From NCBI GenBank assembly GCA_035578175.1, contig JAQMRL010000040.1, positions 558,001 to 622,000 of the forward strand: a stretch of DNA of 64,000 nucleotides, given 5' to 3'. Of the stretch, positions 44,565 to 56,600 are shown in pieces. The stretch is from Catonia carolina (taxonomy: Eukaryota > Arthropoda > Insecta > Hemiptera > Achilidae). The translations under genes and the position numbers were made by a program. The notes below the pieces were generated by a model, which saw only the letters and a list, made by a program, of their open reading frames with translations, was not told where the DNA came from and did no database searches. Position 1 is the first letter of the stretch; every line of letters starts with the position of its first letter.

Positions 44565-44618
44565 TTAATTACTAAATTTTCTTATCATATGAAAGTAGGA
44601 ATACGCCGCATTCATTAC
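44565..44618 (-). CDS. Odorant receptor, last exon (17 codons plus stop)
   Basis: Acceptor (TTAACAGTTACAG) at 44619-44631, phase 0. It reads VMNAAYSYFHMIRKFSN-stop. The N/A-x-YSYF pattern is the conserved C-terminal end of insect odorant receptors, in the seventh helix. It follows exon 50038-49883 in frame, with a 5.3-kb intron occupied by the satellite array. Confidence 0.9.
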   Translation of the reverse strand, partial: VMNAAYSYFHMIRKFSN

Positions 44619-44659
44619 CTGTAACAGTTAATAGTATTAAAACATTAATTGGTGTTAAT

Positions 44660-47600
44660 TTTAAAAATTGTCATCTATCATTTTCCTCTTTCTGTCTGTC
44701 CGTCACGTCTGGATGTCAGAAACTACAAGAGATAGCAAGGTTTGAAGCTCTGGTTTCAACCGAAAGTGGCGCAAAACTGGAAATCAAACAATCAAAGCCT
44801 GAAACTACAAGCGATAGCAACGTTTGAAGCTCTGGTTTCAACCAAAAGTGGCGCAAAACTGGAAATCAAACAATCAAAGCCTGAAACTACAAGCGATAGC
44901 AACGTTTGAAGCTCTGGTTACAACCAAAAGTGGCCCAAAACTGGAAATCAACAAATCAAAACCAGAAATTGCAAGAGATAGCAAGGTTTGAAGCTCTGGT
45001 TTCGACCGAAAGTGGCCCAATACTGGAAATCAAAAAATCAAACCCAGAAATTACAAAGGATATCAAGGTTTGAAGCTCCGGTTTCGACCACAGTGGTCTA
45101 AAACCAGAAATAAAAAAAAAATCAAAGTCAGAAACTACAAGGGATAGCAACGTTTGAAGCTCTGGTTTCAACCAAAAGTGGCGCAAAACTGGAAATCAAA
45201 CAATCAAACCCTGAAACTACAAGCGATAGCAACGTTTGAAGCTCTGGTTTCAACCAAAAGTGGCCCAAAACTGGAAATCAACAAATCAAAACCAGAAATT
45301 GCAAGAGATAGCAAGGTTTGAAGCTCTGGTTTCGACCGAAAGTGGCGCAAAACTAGAAATCAAACAATCAAAGCCTGAAACTACAAGCGATAGCAACGTT
45401 TGAAGCTCTGGTTTCAACCAAAAGTGGCGCAAAACTAGAAATCAAACAGTCAAAGCCTGAAACTACAAGCGAAAGCAACGTTTGAAGCTCTGGTTTCAAC
45501 CAAAAGTGGCGCAAAACTAGAAATCAAACAATCAAAGCCTGAAACTACAAGCGATAGCAACGTTTGAAGCTCTGGTTTCAACCAAAAGTGGCCCAAAACT
45601 GGAAATCAACAAATCAAAACCAGAAATTGCAAGAGATAGCAAGGTTTGAAGCTCTGGTTTCGACCGAAAGTGGCGCAAAACTAGAAATCAAACAATCAAA
45701 GCCTGAAACTACAAGCGATAGCAACGTTTGAAGCTCTGGTTTCAACCAAAAGTGGCCCAAAACTGGAAATCAACAAATCAAAACCAGAAATTGCAAGAGA
45801 TAGCAAGGTTTGAAGCTCTGGTTTCGACCGAAAGTGGCCCAATACTGGAAATCAAAAAATCAAACCCAGAAATTACAAAGGATATCAAGGTTTGAAGCTC
45901 CGGTTTCGACCACAGTGGTCTAAAACCAGAAATAAAAAAAAAATCAAAGTCAGAAACTACAAGGGATAGCAACGTTTGAAGCTCTGGTTTCAACCAAAAG
46001 TGGCGCAAAACTGGAAATCAAACAATCAAAGCCTGAAACTACAAGCGAAAGCAACGTTTGAAGCTCTGGTTTCAACCAAAAGTGGCGCAAAACTAGAAAT
46101 CAAACAATCAAAGCCTGAAACTACAAGCGATAGCAACGTTTGAAGCTCTGGTTTCAACCAAAAGTGGCCCAAAACTGGAAATCAACAAATCAAAACCAGA
46201 AATTGCAAGAGATAGCAAGGTTTGAAGCTCTGGTTTCGACCGAAAGTGGCGCAAAACTAGAAATCAAACAATCAAAGCCTGAAACTACAAGCGATAGCAA
46301 CGTTTGAAGCTCTGGTTTCAACCAAAAGTGGCCCAAAACTGGAAATCAACAAATCAAAACCAGAAATTGCAAGAGATAGCAAGGTTTGAAGCTCTGGTTT
46401 CGACCGAAAGTGGCCCAATACTGGAAATCAAAAAATCAAAGCCAGAAATTACAAAGGATATCAAGGTTTGAAGCTCCGGTTTCGACCACAGTGGTCTAAA
46501 ACCAGAAATAAAAAAAAAATCAAAGTCAGAAACTACAAGGGATAGCAACGTTTGAAGCTCTGGTTTCAACCAAAAGTGGCGCAAAACTGGAAATCAAACA
46601 ATCAAAGCCTGAAACTACAAGCGATAGCAACGTTTGAAGCTCTGGTTTCAACCAAAAGTGGCCCAAAACTGGAAATCAACAAATCAAAACCAGAAATTGC
46701 AAGAGATAGCAAGGTTTGAAGCTCTGGTTTCGACCGAAAGTGGCGCAAAACTAGAAATCAAACAATCAAAGCCTGAAACTACAAGCGATAGCAACGTTTG
46801 AAGCTCTGGTTTCAACCAAAAGTGGCCCAAAACTGGAAATCAACAAATCAAAACCAGAAATTGCAAGAGATAGCAAGGTTTGAAGCTCTGGTTTCGACCG
46901 AAAGTGGCCCAATACTGGAAATCAAAAAATCAAAGCCAGAAATTACAAAGGATATCAAGGTTTGAAGCTTCGGTTTCAACCAAAAGTGGCGCAAAACTGG
47001 AAATCAAACAATCAAAGCCTGAAACTACAAGCGATAGCAACGTTTGAAGCTCTGGTTTCAACCAAAAGTGGCCCAAAACTGGAAATCAACAAATCAAAAC
47101 CAGAAATTGCAAGAGATAGCAAGGTTTGAAGCTCTGGTTTCAACCAAAAGTGGCCCAAAACTGGAAATCAAAAAATCAAAGCCAGAAACTACAAAAGATA
47201 GCAACGTTTGAAGCTCCGGTTTCGACCGAAAGTGGCCCAATACTGGAAATCAAACAATCAAAGCCTGAAACTACAAGCGATAGCAACGTTTGAAGCTCTG
47301 GTTTCAACCGAAAGTGGCGCAAAACTGGAAATCAAAAAATCAAAACAAGAAATTGCAAGAGATAGCAACGTTTGAAGCTCTGGTTTCAACCAAAAGTGGC
47401 CAAAACTGGAAATCAACAAATCAAAACCAGAAATTGCAAGAGATAGCAAGGTTTGAAGCTCTGGTTTCGACCGAAAGTGGCGCAAAACTAGAAATCAAAC
47501 AATCAAAGCCTGAAACTACAAGCGATAGCAACGTTTGAAGCTCTGGTTTCAACCAAAAGTGGCGCAAAACTAGAAATCAAACAATCAAAGCCTGAAACTA

Positions 47601-49850
47601 CAAGCGAAAGCAACGTTTGAAGCTCTGGTTTCAACCAAAAGTGGCGCAAAACTAGAAATCAAACAATCAAAGCCTGAAACTACAAGCGATAGCAACGTTT
47701 GAAGCTCTGGTTTCAACCAAAAGTGGCCCAAAACTGGAAATCAACAAATCAAAACCAGAAATTGCAAGAGATAGCAAGGTTTGAAGCTCTGGTTTCGACC
47801 GAAAGTGGCGCAAAACTAGAAATCAAACAATCAAAGCCTGAAACTACAAGCGATAGCAACGTTTGAAGCTCTGGTTTCAACCAAAAGTGGCCCAAAACTG
47901 GAAATCAACAAATCAAAACCAGAAATTGCAAGAGATAGCAAGGTTTGAAGCTCTGGTTTCGACCGAAAGTGGCCCAATACTGGAAATCAAAAAATCAAAC
48001 CCAGAAATTACAAAGGATATCAAGGTTTGAAGCTCCGGTTTCGACCACAGTGGTCTAAAACCAGAAATAAAAAAAAAATCAAAGTCAGAAACTACAAGGG
48101 ATAGCAACGTTTGAAGCTCTGGTTTCAACCAAAAGTGGCGCAAAACTGGAAATCAAACAATCAAAGCCTGAAACTACAAGCGAAAGCAACGTTTGAAGCT
48201 CTGGTTTCAACCAAAAGTGGCGCAAAACTAGAAATCAAACAATCAAAGCCTGAAACTACAAGCGATAGCAACGTTTGAAGCTCTGGTTTCAACCAAAAGT
48301 GGCCCAAAACTGGAAATCAACAAATCAAAACCAGAAATTGCAAGAGATAGCAAGGTTTGAAGCTCTGGTTTCGACCGAAAGTGGCGCAAAACTAGAAATC
48401 AAACAATCAAAGCCTGAAACTACAAGCGATAGCAACGTTTGAAGCTCTGGTTTCAACCAAAAGTGGCCCAAAACTGGAAATCAACAAATCAAAACCAGAA
48501 ATTGCAAGAGATAGCAAGGTTTGAAGCTCTGGTTTCGACCGAAAGTGGCCCAATACTGGAAATCAAAAAATCAAAGCCAGAAATTACAAAGGATATCAAG
48601 GTTTGAAGCTCCGGTTTCGACCACAGTGGTCTAAAACCAGAAATAAAAAAAAAATCAAAGTCAGAAACTACAAGGGATAGCAACGTTTGAAGCTCTGGTT
48701 TCAACCAAAAGTGGCGCAAAACTGGAAATCAAACAATCAAAGCCTGAAACTACAAGCGATAGCAACGTTTGAAGCTCTGGTTTCAACCAAAAGTGGCCCA
48801 AAACTGGAAATCAACAAATCAAAACCAGAAATTGCAAGAGATAGCAAGGTTTGAAGCTCTGGTTTCGACCGAAAGTGGCGCAAAACTAGAAATCAAACAA
48901 TCAAAGCCTGAAACTACAAGCGATAGCAACGTTTGAAGCTCTGGTTTCAACCAAAAGTGGCCCAAAACTGGAAATCAACAAATCAAAACCAGAAATTGCA
49001 AGAGATAGCAAGGTTTGAAGCTCTGGTTTCGACCGAAAGTGGCCCAATACTGGAAATCAAAAAATCAAAGCCAGAAATTACAAAGGATATCAAGGTTTGA
49101 AGCTTCGGTTTCAACCAAAAGTGGCGCAAAACTGGAAATCAAACAATCAAAGCCTGAAACTACAAGCGATAGCAACGTTTGAAGCTCTGGTTTCAACCAA
49201 AAGTGGCCCAAAACTGGAAATCAACAAATCAAAACCAGAAATTGCAAGAGATAGCAAGGTTTGAAGCTCTGGTTTCAACCAAAAGTGGCCCAAAACTGGA
49301 AATCAAAAAATCAAAGCCAGAAACTACAAAAGATAGCAACGTTTGAAGCTCCGGTTTCGACCGAAAGTGGCCCAATACTGGAAATCAAACAATCAAAGCC
49401 TGAAACTACAAGCGATAGCAACGTTTGAAGCTCTGGTTTCAACCGAAAGTGGCGCAAAACTGGAAATCAAAAAATCAAAACCAGAAATTGCAAGAGATAG
49501 CAAGGTTTGAAGCTCTGGTTTCGACCGAAAGTGGCCCAATACTGGAAATCAAAAAATCAAAGCCAGAAATTACAAAGGATATCAAGGTTTGAAGCTTCGG
49601 TTTCGAATCGAAGTGGGCCAAAACCGGAAATCAAAAAATCAAACTCAGAAACTACAAGAGATAACAACGAACGGTTTTCGGATTCGTAATCTACACAAAA
49701 AATTAATGGAAAACCCAGTCCAGACCCACTAATTTTTTGTGTAGATTACGAATTTGGAAATCATTTGTTGCTACCTCTTGTAGTTTCTGACATCCGGATG
49801 TGACGTACAGACAGACAAACGAAAATGACAGATGTTAATTATTATTTTAA
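44660..49850. mobile_element. Possible terminal-inverted-repeat element containing the satellite
   Basis: About 65-85 bp on the left (TTTCTGTCTGTCCGTCACG, GGATGTCAGAAACTACAAGA) recurs in inverse orientation on the right (49760-49850). A second short inverted pair, CTAATTTTTTGTGTAGA, brackets 49690-49750. This suggests the array grew inside a transposon. Confidence 0.5.
44720..49680. repeat. 82-bp satellite, about 60 units, with higher-order repeats
   Basis: The unit includes AACGTTTGAAGCTCTGGTTT and CAACCAAAAGTGGCGCAAAA. Unit variants recur in order. A recognisable block starts at 44956, 45778, 46354, 47913 and 48489, so a 576-bp (7-unit) spacing occurs twice and a 2135-bp (26-unit) block is duplicated in tandem. 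The repeated 76-codon minus-strand frames are by-products. It lies wholly within an odorant-receptor intron. Confidence 0.95.
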
Positions 49851-49882
49851 AAATTGCCACCAAATGAAATCTTGTTACTCAC

Positions 49883-50038
49883 ATTAGTAAAATTTCTTAA
49901 ATTCAGTATATAAACACCAAATGGTTTAATCTGTCGTTCCCTTTGTGTTTTTGTTAACATCATTAATATATCTTTTCTTAACCATATAGGTTTTTCAGAC
50001 CATGAGGACTCAAATATTACATTCCTTAATCGTTCTGC
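49883..50038 (-). CDS. Odorant receptor exon (52 codons)
   Basis: Acceptor TTTTTACAG and donor AAT-GTGAGT, phase 0 at both ends. It reads AERLRNVIFESSWSEKPIWL, RKDILMMLTKTQR, IKPFGVYILNLRNFTN. This matches the family signature W-x3-P, then RK-x2-L-x4-Q, then the segment leading to F-T-x-V at the start of helix 7. It is the clearest odorant-receptor evidence in the window. The protein is a heptahelical olfactory ion-channel subunit that in insects works with the co-receptor Orco. Confidence 0.93.
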
Positions 50039-50124
50039 CTGTAAAAAGGAGATCATTAAAATTTACTTAATAAAACACCTTAAAAATACTTTTTTCACTT
50101 CCGGACAATTATATTTTATCCCAA

Positions 50125-50309
50125 GGTATTTCAAATTTTTTTTATCCTTAATATGCGTTACAATCTGTTCAATTGAGAACAATAAGCAACCCCATGACCC
50201 AATCAGATGAGGATGATATATATGACGTGTAAATGAGATGTAGTCTTGTAGAGACCCAGGCCAACAACTCCTGAGAGAGTGTGGTTAATTGAACCAAACA
50301 ATCAAAGTT
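50125..50309 (-). mobile_element. SINE3 3' part
   Basis: CAATCTGTTCAATTGAGAAC through GAGAGAGTGTGGTTAATTGA and AATCAAAG, where M1 copy 7 is inserted. The tRNA-like head is lost. Confidence 0.75.
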
Positions 50310-51186
50310 TGAGGTGTGGCTATTAAATAACAAGACTGACGTTGTAAAAAAATTTATTTTTATTTTATACATAATCACTTATTGTCACCTTCAATATACA
50401 CTCCTTCTCTATCCCTACAACGCTCCATGCAAATTTTCCATTGTTGGAAACAGTGCTGGAAGTCATCTTCTGTCAGCTCCTTCAGGACACGTGCCGCTTT
50501 CTCTTTTAAAGCTTCCACAGGCTCAAATCTTGTCCCTTTTAATGCAGATTTCACCTTAGGGAACAGGTAGAAGTCACATGGTGCAAGACCTGGTGAATTT
50601 AGATGGATGTTCTTTGAGACGCTGTACTTGGCTAGGAACCTCTTGACAGATAACGCAGAATGAGCTGGCCCATTGTCTTGGTGGAGAACCCATGATTTGT
50701 TCTTCCTTATTTCGGGGCGTTTTTTCCTTACTCTGTGATGTAGTTTAGAAAGTACTTCAAAATAGTAATATTGATTAATTGTTTGACCTTCAGGAACCAA
50801 TTAAAGGTACACAATCCCACAGATATAAAAAAAACAATCATCATTGCTTTAAATTTCAACTTGCTCATTCGAGCTCTTTTGGCTCTCGGTAAAGTTTGGC
50901 TCTTCCAGTGCATGGATTGGCGCTTCGTTTCCGGATCATAAGTAAAAAACCACGTTTCATCACATGTTATCTTCTACCTGTTTGCTAAGGTGATATCTGC
51001 ATTAAAAGGGACACTATTTAAGTCAGTGGAAGCTGTAAAAGAGAAAGCGGCACATGTCTTGAAGGAGCTGACAGAAGATGACTTCCAGCACTGTTTCCAA
51101 CAATGTAAAATTCGCATGGAGCGTTGTAGGGATAGAGAAGGAGTGAATATTGAAGGTGACAATAAGTGACTATGTATAAAAATTAG
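50310..51186 (-). mobile_element. M1 mariner derivative (copy 7), right end lost
   Basis: Left end intact. The minus-strand transposase (DNGPAHSALSVKRF) has a lesion near YSP (reads LNSPGLAPCDF). The inverse arm is truncated before the terminal repeat. Confidence 0.85.
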
Positions 51187-51980
51187 AAAGTAAAAATATC
51201 TTTTCAACAAAATACTTTGAATTTAAGGAGCCTAACTGTTTTGTACACATCAAACAATGATCAACATTAGGAAAACAACTAACATATGCAATTGGTTTCC
51301 ATTTACGGTATTGAAAATTCTCAAACCTTGTGGCTGTGAAATTTATGGTCGCCCGAAAATGAAATTGCCTTTTTACCGGACGGTTATTGGTCGAAGTGAA
51401 GGGTGGTCGCTTTATCGGGGTATAAAATCCAATGGTCTTATGAGTAATAAAATCACTTGACTCAACCGTTTCATGATTTCCTCTAACCCCTAATATTTCT
51501 TCCTTAAAAAAAAAAAGGCCAACTGAAAACTATAAAAATCAACAAAAATGAAAAGAGCCGCCGTTTCCAACCTTTAACACCATTCCACCACCTTCTTACA
51601 TTAACCTCCACCTCAAATTAACTCATTCCAACCCACACAAACTATCACCCTAATAAGAAACTTCCACCTCATGCACTTAATCCATAACTTCTTAGACGCC
51701 ATGCTCCCTTCCCCACGCAAATCCTGAATCCAATTACTTTCACCTATACAATTCACTTCAATTTCCCGAGTTGCATTAGTTCTGTAAATATATTCAACGA
51801 GCGACCAGGTATTCCTTAACACAATGTCGCCAACATAGGGCTTCTTAGCCCTCTCAACATGGATTTGATTTGAGTAATAAAATCAGTTCCGCAAATATTC
51901 AGCCAGAAATAAGGGTGGTTATTAAGAGAAGTTTAACTGTACCTCTAAAATGAACGGTGAGTAGTAATCCTCCAACTTTC
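51187..51980. other. Unassigned intronic DNA
   Basis: About 800 bp. GAGTAATAAAATCA and AAGGGTGGTYRYTT-type motifs occur twice in direct orientation (about 51400-51455 and 51870-51940), so a diverged repeat is likely. No supported gene; the 67- and 69-codon frames have no domain. Confidence 0.4.
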
Positions 51981-51993
51981 CCTTAACTTAATT

Positions 51994-52335
51994 ATTTTTT
52001 GTAATCCCTAATGTGTGTACTTAGAAATCATGTTCAATCTGTTCAATTCAGAACAATAAGCAACCCCATGACCCAATCAGATGAGGATAATGTGTAGGAC
52101 ATGCAAATGAGGTGTAATCTTGTACAGACTCAGGCCGACCATTTCTGAGAGAGTATTGTTAATTGAACCCCAACAATCAAAGTACACCGGTAACCACTGT
52201 CTAGTATTCAAAATTTGTATAAAAGTAACTACCTTCACTAGGATTTGAACCAGGAACCTTCGTCTCCGAAAATTAGCTGTTAAACAGCTGACTTTGACGA
52301 CGACTTTACCTCTAGACCAACCTGGTGGGTCAAAA
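51994..52335 (-). mobile_element. SINE3, full length
   Basis: 342 bp. The antisense tRNA head has GGATTTGAACCAGGAACC (B box) and CCTCTAGACCAACC (A box). Flanked by CCTTAACTTAAWT on both sides (51981-51993, 52336-52348). Confidence 0.88.
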
Positions 52336-52496
52336 CCTTAACTTAAATTATTTTTTTATTCCTAATTTGTGTACGTTTCAATTGAGAACAATAAGCAACC
52401 CCATGACCCAATGAGATGAGGATGATGTGTGTGACGTGTAAATGAATCGGTCCCTGCCAAAAGGTACTAAGTCATTTTTTTGAGGTTTTGAGTTAA

Positions 52497-53005
52497 CAGG
52501 TTGACTCCCATGAGACACTTATACGTCTCTCACCAGATCTGTAAAATTTACTTTTGAGAGACTGATTCGTCTCTCGCATAATAATGTTTTTAATGGAATC
52601 GTGAGACGGATTGGATGCTTGTTTGCATTGAATCATATACTGAGCTGTTAGAAATGAGTTAAAAAAACATTTCCCCAGTCATGGTTCGTGATTTAATTGA
52701 CCGATTTTGATGAAAATTTTCATGTCGGGTCCGGTAGTAGTATCAAACTTAAGTTTCAAGTTCCTACGATGTTCCGTTTTTGAGATATTCTATTCACTCA
52801 AACACACACAGACCAATCGCTAAAAACATGTATTTTGGGTTCAGGGGGTCTGAAAACGAGTAGATCTGGTGAAAAATCGATATGAAAACAATACTTTCCT
52901 TCCTATACATTCACATAGGCAAGAGAAAGTAAAAAAACAAAGGAAACATAAAATAGGTATCGGTTTATTAACAAAATTGCAAAAATTGCCTCGGGAGTCA
53001 ACCTG
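52497..53005. mobile_element. piggyBac-like MITE
   Basis: Ends CAGGTTGACTCCC / GGGAGTCAACCTG, flanked by TTAA (52493-52496, 53006-53009). Inside is an R fragment. Confidence 0.7.
52694..52930 (-). mobile_element. R repeat fragment inside the piggyBac-like MITE
   Basis: TTGACCGATTTTGATGAAAA to GGCAAGAGAAAGT with a very short CA core. Confidence 0.8.
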
Positions 53006-53495
53006 TTAAGTATGAAAATGGATTCTATAATAATGAATACATCGTTCAATGCATAAACTTTCTTAGTCTAATGCTTCTTTGGCCTTATTTTGACCTCTTA
53101 AAATTTTCAATCCATGCAAAAATGTTCTATGTCACAAACTTAAAACATTTCTGCAAGGAGTGAAGAGTCAGTTACCGTAAATGACTTAGAACCTTTTGGC
53201 AGGGACCGATTCAAATGAGATGTAGTCTTGTACAGACCAAGGCCGACCATTCCTGAGAGAGTATGGTTAATTAAACCCCAACCATCAAAGTACACCAGTA
53301 ACCACTGTCTAGTATTCAAAATCCGTATAAAAGTAACTACCTATACTAGCCAGGAACCAGGAACCTTTACTGAACCAGGAACCTTCGTCTCTGAAAATCA
53401 GCTGTTAAACAGCTGATTTTGGCGACGACTTTACCTCTAGACCAGCCCGGTGGGTTCCTTAACTTAAATGAAAAGAAAACTTTCAGATGACTTAC

Positions 53496-53597
53496 CTCGT
53501 TGACAACATTTTCCCCATTTGAGCAAAGTATATAAGTGACGTATACACACGGAGCAATAAGAAATATGTACTCAAGTTTCATCAGCAGTTCATTCAT
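53496..53597 (-). CDS. Odorant receptor exon (34 codons, sixth helix)
   Basis: Acceptor TTTTTTTTAG before ATG at 53597 (this ATG is internal) and donor GAG-GTAAGT after 53496, phase 0. It reads MNELLMKLEYIFLIAPCVYV, TYILCSNGENVVNE. A hydrophobic helix ending in C-S-N-G-E-x-V fits the sixth helix and the short C-x2-G-E loop of odorant receptors. It joins in frame to exon 50038-49883. The downstream open codons after the donor are intron and SINE3. Confidence 0.85.
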
Positions 53598-53671
53598 CTA
53601 AAAAAAAATTAAGTATGAATCAAAATTATAAAGTACATCTAATAGTCCAGCCTCTCTTAGTTTGCTCCTAA

Positions 53672-56600
53672 CAGGGGCGAACCCAGGAATTTATTTTGGG
53701 GGGGGATAATTTTTCAAGTATATATATACATATATAATTAAGAAAGTTCTCTTCAATATATTTCTTAAAACATTCACTATATTTATTTCGTTTACATCGT
53801 AAACTTTTTCAAGTGCATATAATATATAATAAATAAAACGTAAAATTTTATGTTTGTGTTGACATGAACGTGATTTTCTTGTTTTAAACAGAGATTTTAT
53901 ATTAATTTTCTGAACTCCTCCTTTTTTGGCCTAGAAGTGACATCATATTATCTACTTATACGTAGAGGACATTGAGAGATATAATGATAAGCTCAAGCTG
54001 CACGGGGAAATGAAAGTAATGCACACATTGAATAACATAAAATCATATGTTTTTATTTTATGTAGAAAAAGTACAACTTAATACAATTATTTGAGCTACA
54101 TTCAAATTCAATATGAAGAAACATTCCTTGTCAGTTTAAACTTTTACAAATAATTATAAAATTAAATCAAGCCGTCTTGATTTATTGTGTGCTAGCTTGT
54201 TAAGGATTTCTTCTGGGTTCAGAGGAACATCACGGTGTATTGACATCAGTGCCAAGCCATTCAGCCGCTCTTGTCCTGTGGTATTTCTTAAGTAGGATTT
54301 CACTCTTCTAAGAGTTGAAAACGAACGCTCACATGTCGCAGTTGTGACAGGAATAGTGGCACCAATTTTCAAAATCTTGTGCAGAGATGGAAATATGTGC
54401 TTATCACATTCGTTCAAGCACGATATAAAATATTTTGGTTTCTTGCTCTCACATTCTAACCATTTTCTCTTCCACATGATCAACTCTGAATGAAAACGTC
54501 CACTGCAACCTTCTGTATCATTAGGCCAAAACTCTGTTATTTTATCTGATATTTCTTGGATTTCCTTATCAGCAAGAGAGCAACAGTGATGTGGGAGAAG
54601 AAACTGGAGGGACTCCAACAACGTTCGGTGGTTGAGAAATCGTACATCAAGCTGTTGCAAAAAATAGTCCAAAAAGGGAATGAAGACTGAACATCGATAG
54701 TACGTTTCTGGTTCATCTGATTCTGATGAGTAGTTATCTCTGTGGGTTTGTCTTGAAGCTCTTCTGGGGACATCAATATCGATATCAGCTGCTTCACAAA
54801 CAGCAATTACATCTTTGAAAATATACTTAAACTTAGCTTCACTCTCCATCCTCATATCTAAAACTTCTTTCTTGAGATCGTCAGCATATTTGAGGAAATA
54901 CACAAGATCTATAGTTTCTGATTGCAATGATGTTGACAAATTGTGTGATAGGCTGAAAATATTGCTCACAGAAGTCATGGCTGCAACAAAACTGCATTTT
55001 TCGATAGCAGTTAACAAAGAGTAAGCTTTGCTTGAAGTTTCAGAATCTGAATCAGGATGTTCTTGAATTTCTTTCAAAGCCTTACAGATGATGTGAAACA
55101 TGTCCTTAAAAAGCATTATTGCATCAAGGTGCTCCACCCACCTGGTTTCACAAAACTTTGTCAGCCTAGTTTTTTTTGTACCAGTAGGATTTGATTCCTG
55201 AACAAATTTCGTGAAGACAGCAGATCGTTTGGGTGAGACTCTGAAGAAAGTAATAACTTCTTTCATGGTTCCAAGACAGTTTCTTATAACAGGTATGTTA
55301 CAAGAATGACAAAGAGCCAAATTTAACGAGTGGCTTGCGCAATGTACATAAACGGCTTGGGGAAATTGTTCTCGCATTATAGCAGCACATCCTTGAAACT
55401 GGCCGCTCATGGATGTAGCTCCATCATACCCTTGTCCTCGTAAGTGATTTAAATTTATTCCCATTTCACTTAATGATTGTTTGAGAGTATTGGCTAGCGT
55501 TACTCCTTTAGTGTCGGTAACAGGAACAAACTTGAGAAAGTCTTCTCGCAAAACATACTTATCTTCATTATCTTTACAAGTGTACCTAACACCCAAAGTA
55601 AACTGTTCTACACCTGAAATGTCGGAGGTTTCATCAGCCAAAACGCTAAAACACTCTGCTTTGTTAATGTTGTCAACTATCTGAGTTTGGATTACGTCTC
55701 CACAAGTGTTAATTATTTCATTCTGTATTTTATAACTCAGGTATGAAGCATTTAATCCACAGGTTGTCACATGTTGCTTCATAGTTTCATCCCCTCCATC
55801 TATGCGATACCGCAGGAGGGCCCGAAAGTTACCATCATTCTTACTTGGCTCTTCTAAAACCAATGGTCCTTGATCCCGATGTCCTCTAAGTGCAAGTTCC
55901 TGTCGGCCACATAAAATGACGGTCTTAATTATAGGAATAAGTCTTTTTCGGTTTTCAGCGATTTGAAGTTTTCTTCCAGTGTCTATTTGTGATGCTACGT
56001 CAGGCATTTTCTTTTCATAGACAGACATGAAATTTTGAGCCATGATAGAAAATTTTTTATGATATTCGGCCGACTCATGAGAGCGAAAATTCTCCTTTGC
56101 TTTTTTCCAATTAACAAAAGGTTCATTGACAAAAAAACCAAGTTTCATGTGACTCCCCTTTCCTACTACACTATTTTCATTTGCAAAAGTAGTACAATAT
56201 TTACAAAAGGCTCCTTGTTTGTATTCTGAATAGCACAACCAAGGAAATTCGGCAAGCCATGGCCTTTGGAACTTCAAGTTCCTTTGTCCAGGAGGAAACC
56301 GGTACAGTTCTGGACGTTCTGGTGGAGTCCAGACGTTTGTTAACAAATCGTATTTCAACTCGTTTGATAACTGTTTGCCATTGTGGAGGCCTATATCAAG
56401 CCTATTGCAGGTTGGCAAACTGGATTCATTTCCGGTTGTAGAGACTGTAATTTTTATATTAGATATAGATGTAGGCCTACCTTCATCAGTTTCAGTAGCA
56501 TTATATCCGGAACAGCCAGGCGATGGCCTAGACAACGGGCAGGTTATGTCACTATCGTCGGCTTGAGCACTGTCCTTGCTACAGCTTGGTGTGGATAGTG

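Larger units (their letters stand above)
52444..53212. mobile_element. MITE with GAATCGGTCCCTGCC ends
   Basis: 769 bp, perfect 15-bp inverted ends extending imperfectly through AAAAGGT, with AAAT repeated at the flanks (52440-52443, 53213-53216). It contains a nested TTAA element. Confidence 0.75.
52349..53456 (-). mobile_element. SINE3, second copy of a dimer, split by MITEs
   Basis: Runs 52349-52443 and 53213-53456. The same CCTTAACTTAAAT repeat stands at 53457-53469, so two SINE3 copies share one target sequence three times over. Confidence 0.85.

Noticed and set aside
44956..48719. Five identical 76-codon minus-strand frames, and related frames, in the satellite
   Set aside because: They recur because the satellite repeats. 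They have no domain, and frame and stops shift with unit variants.
53367..53597. 76-residue complete small protein starting at ATG 53597
   Set aside because: Only the first 34 codons are the odorant-receptor exon. The rest is intron and SINE3, and the ATG is an internal Met after a splice acceptor.
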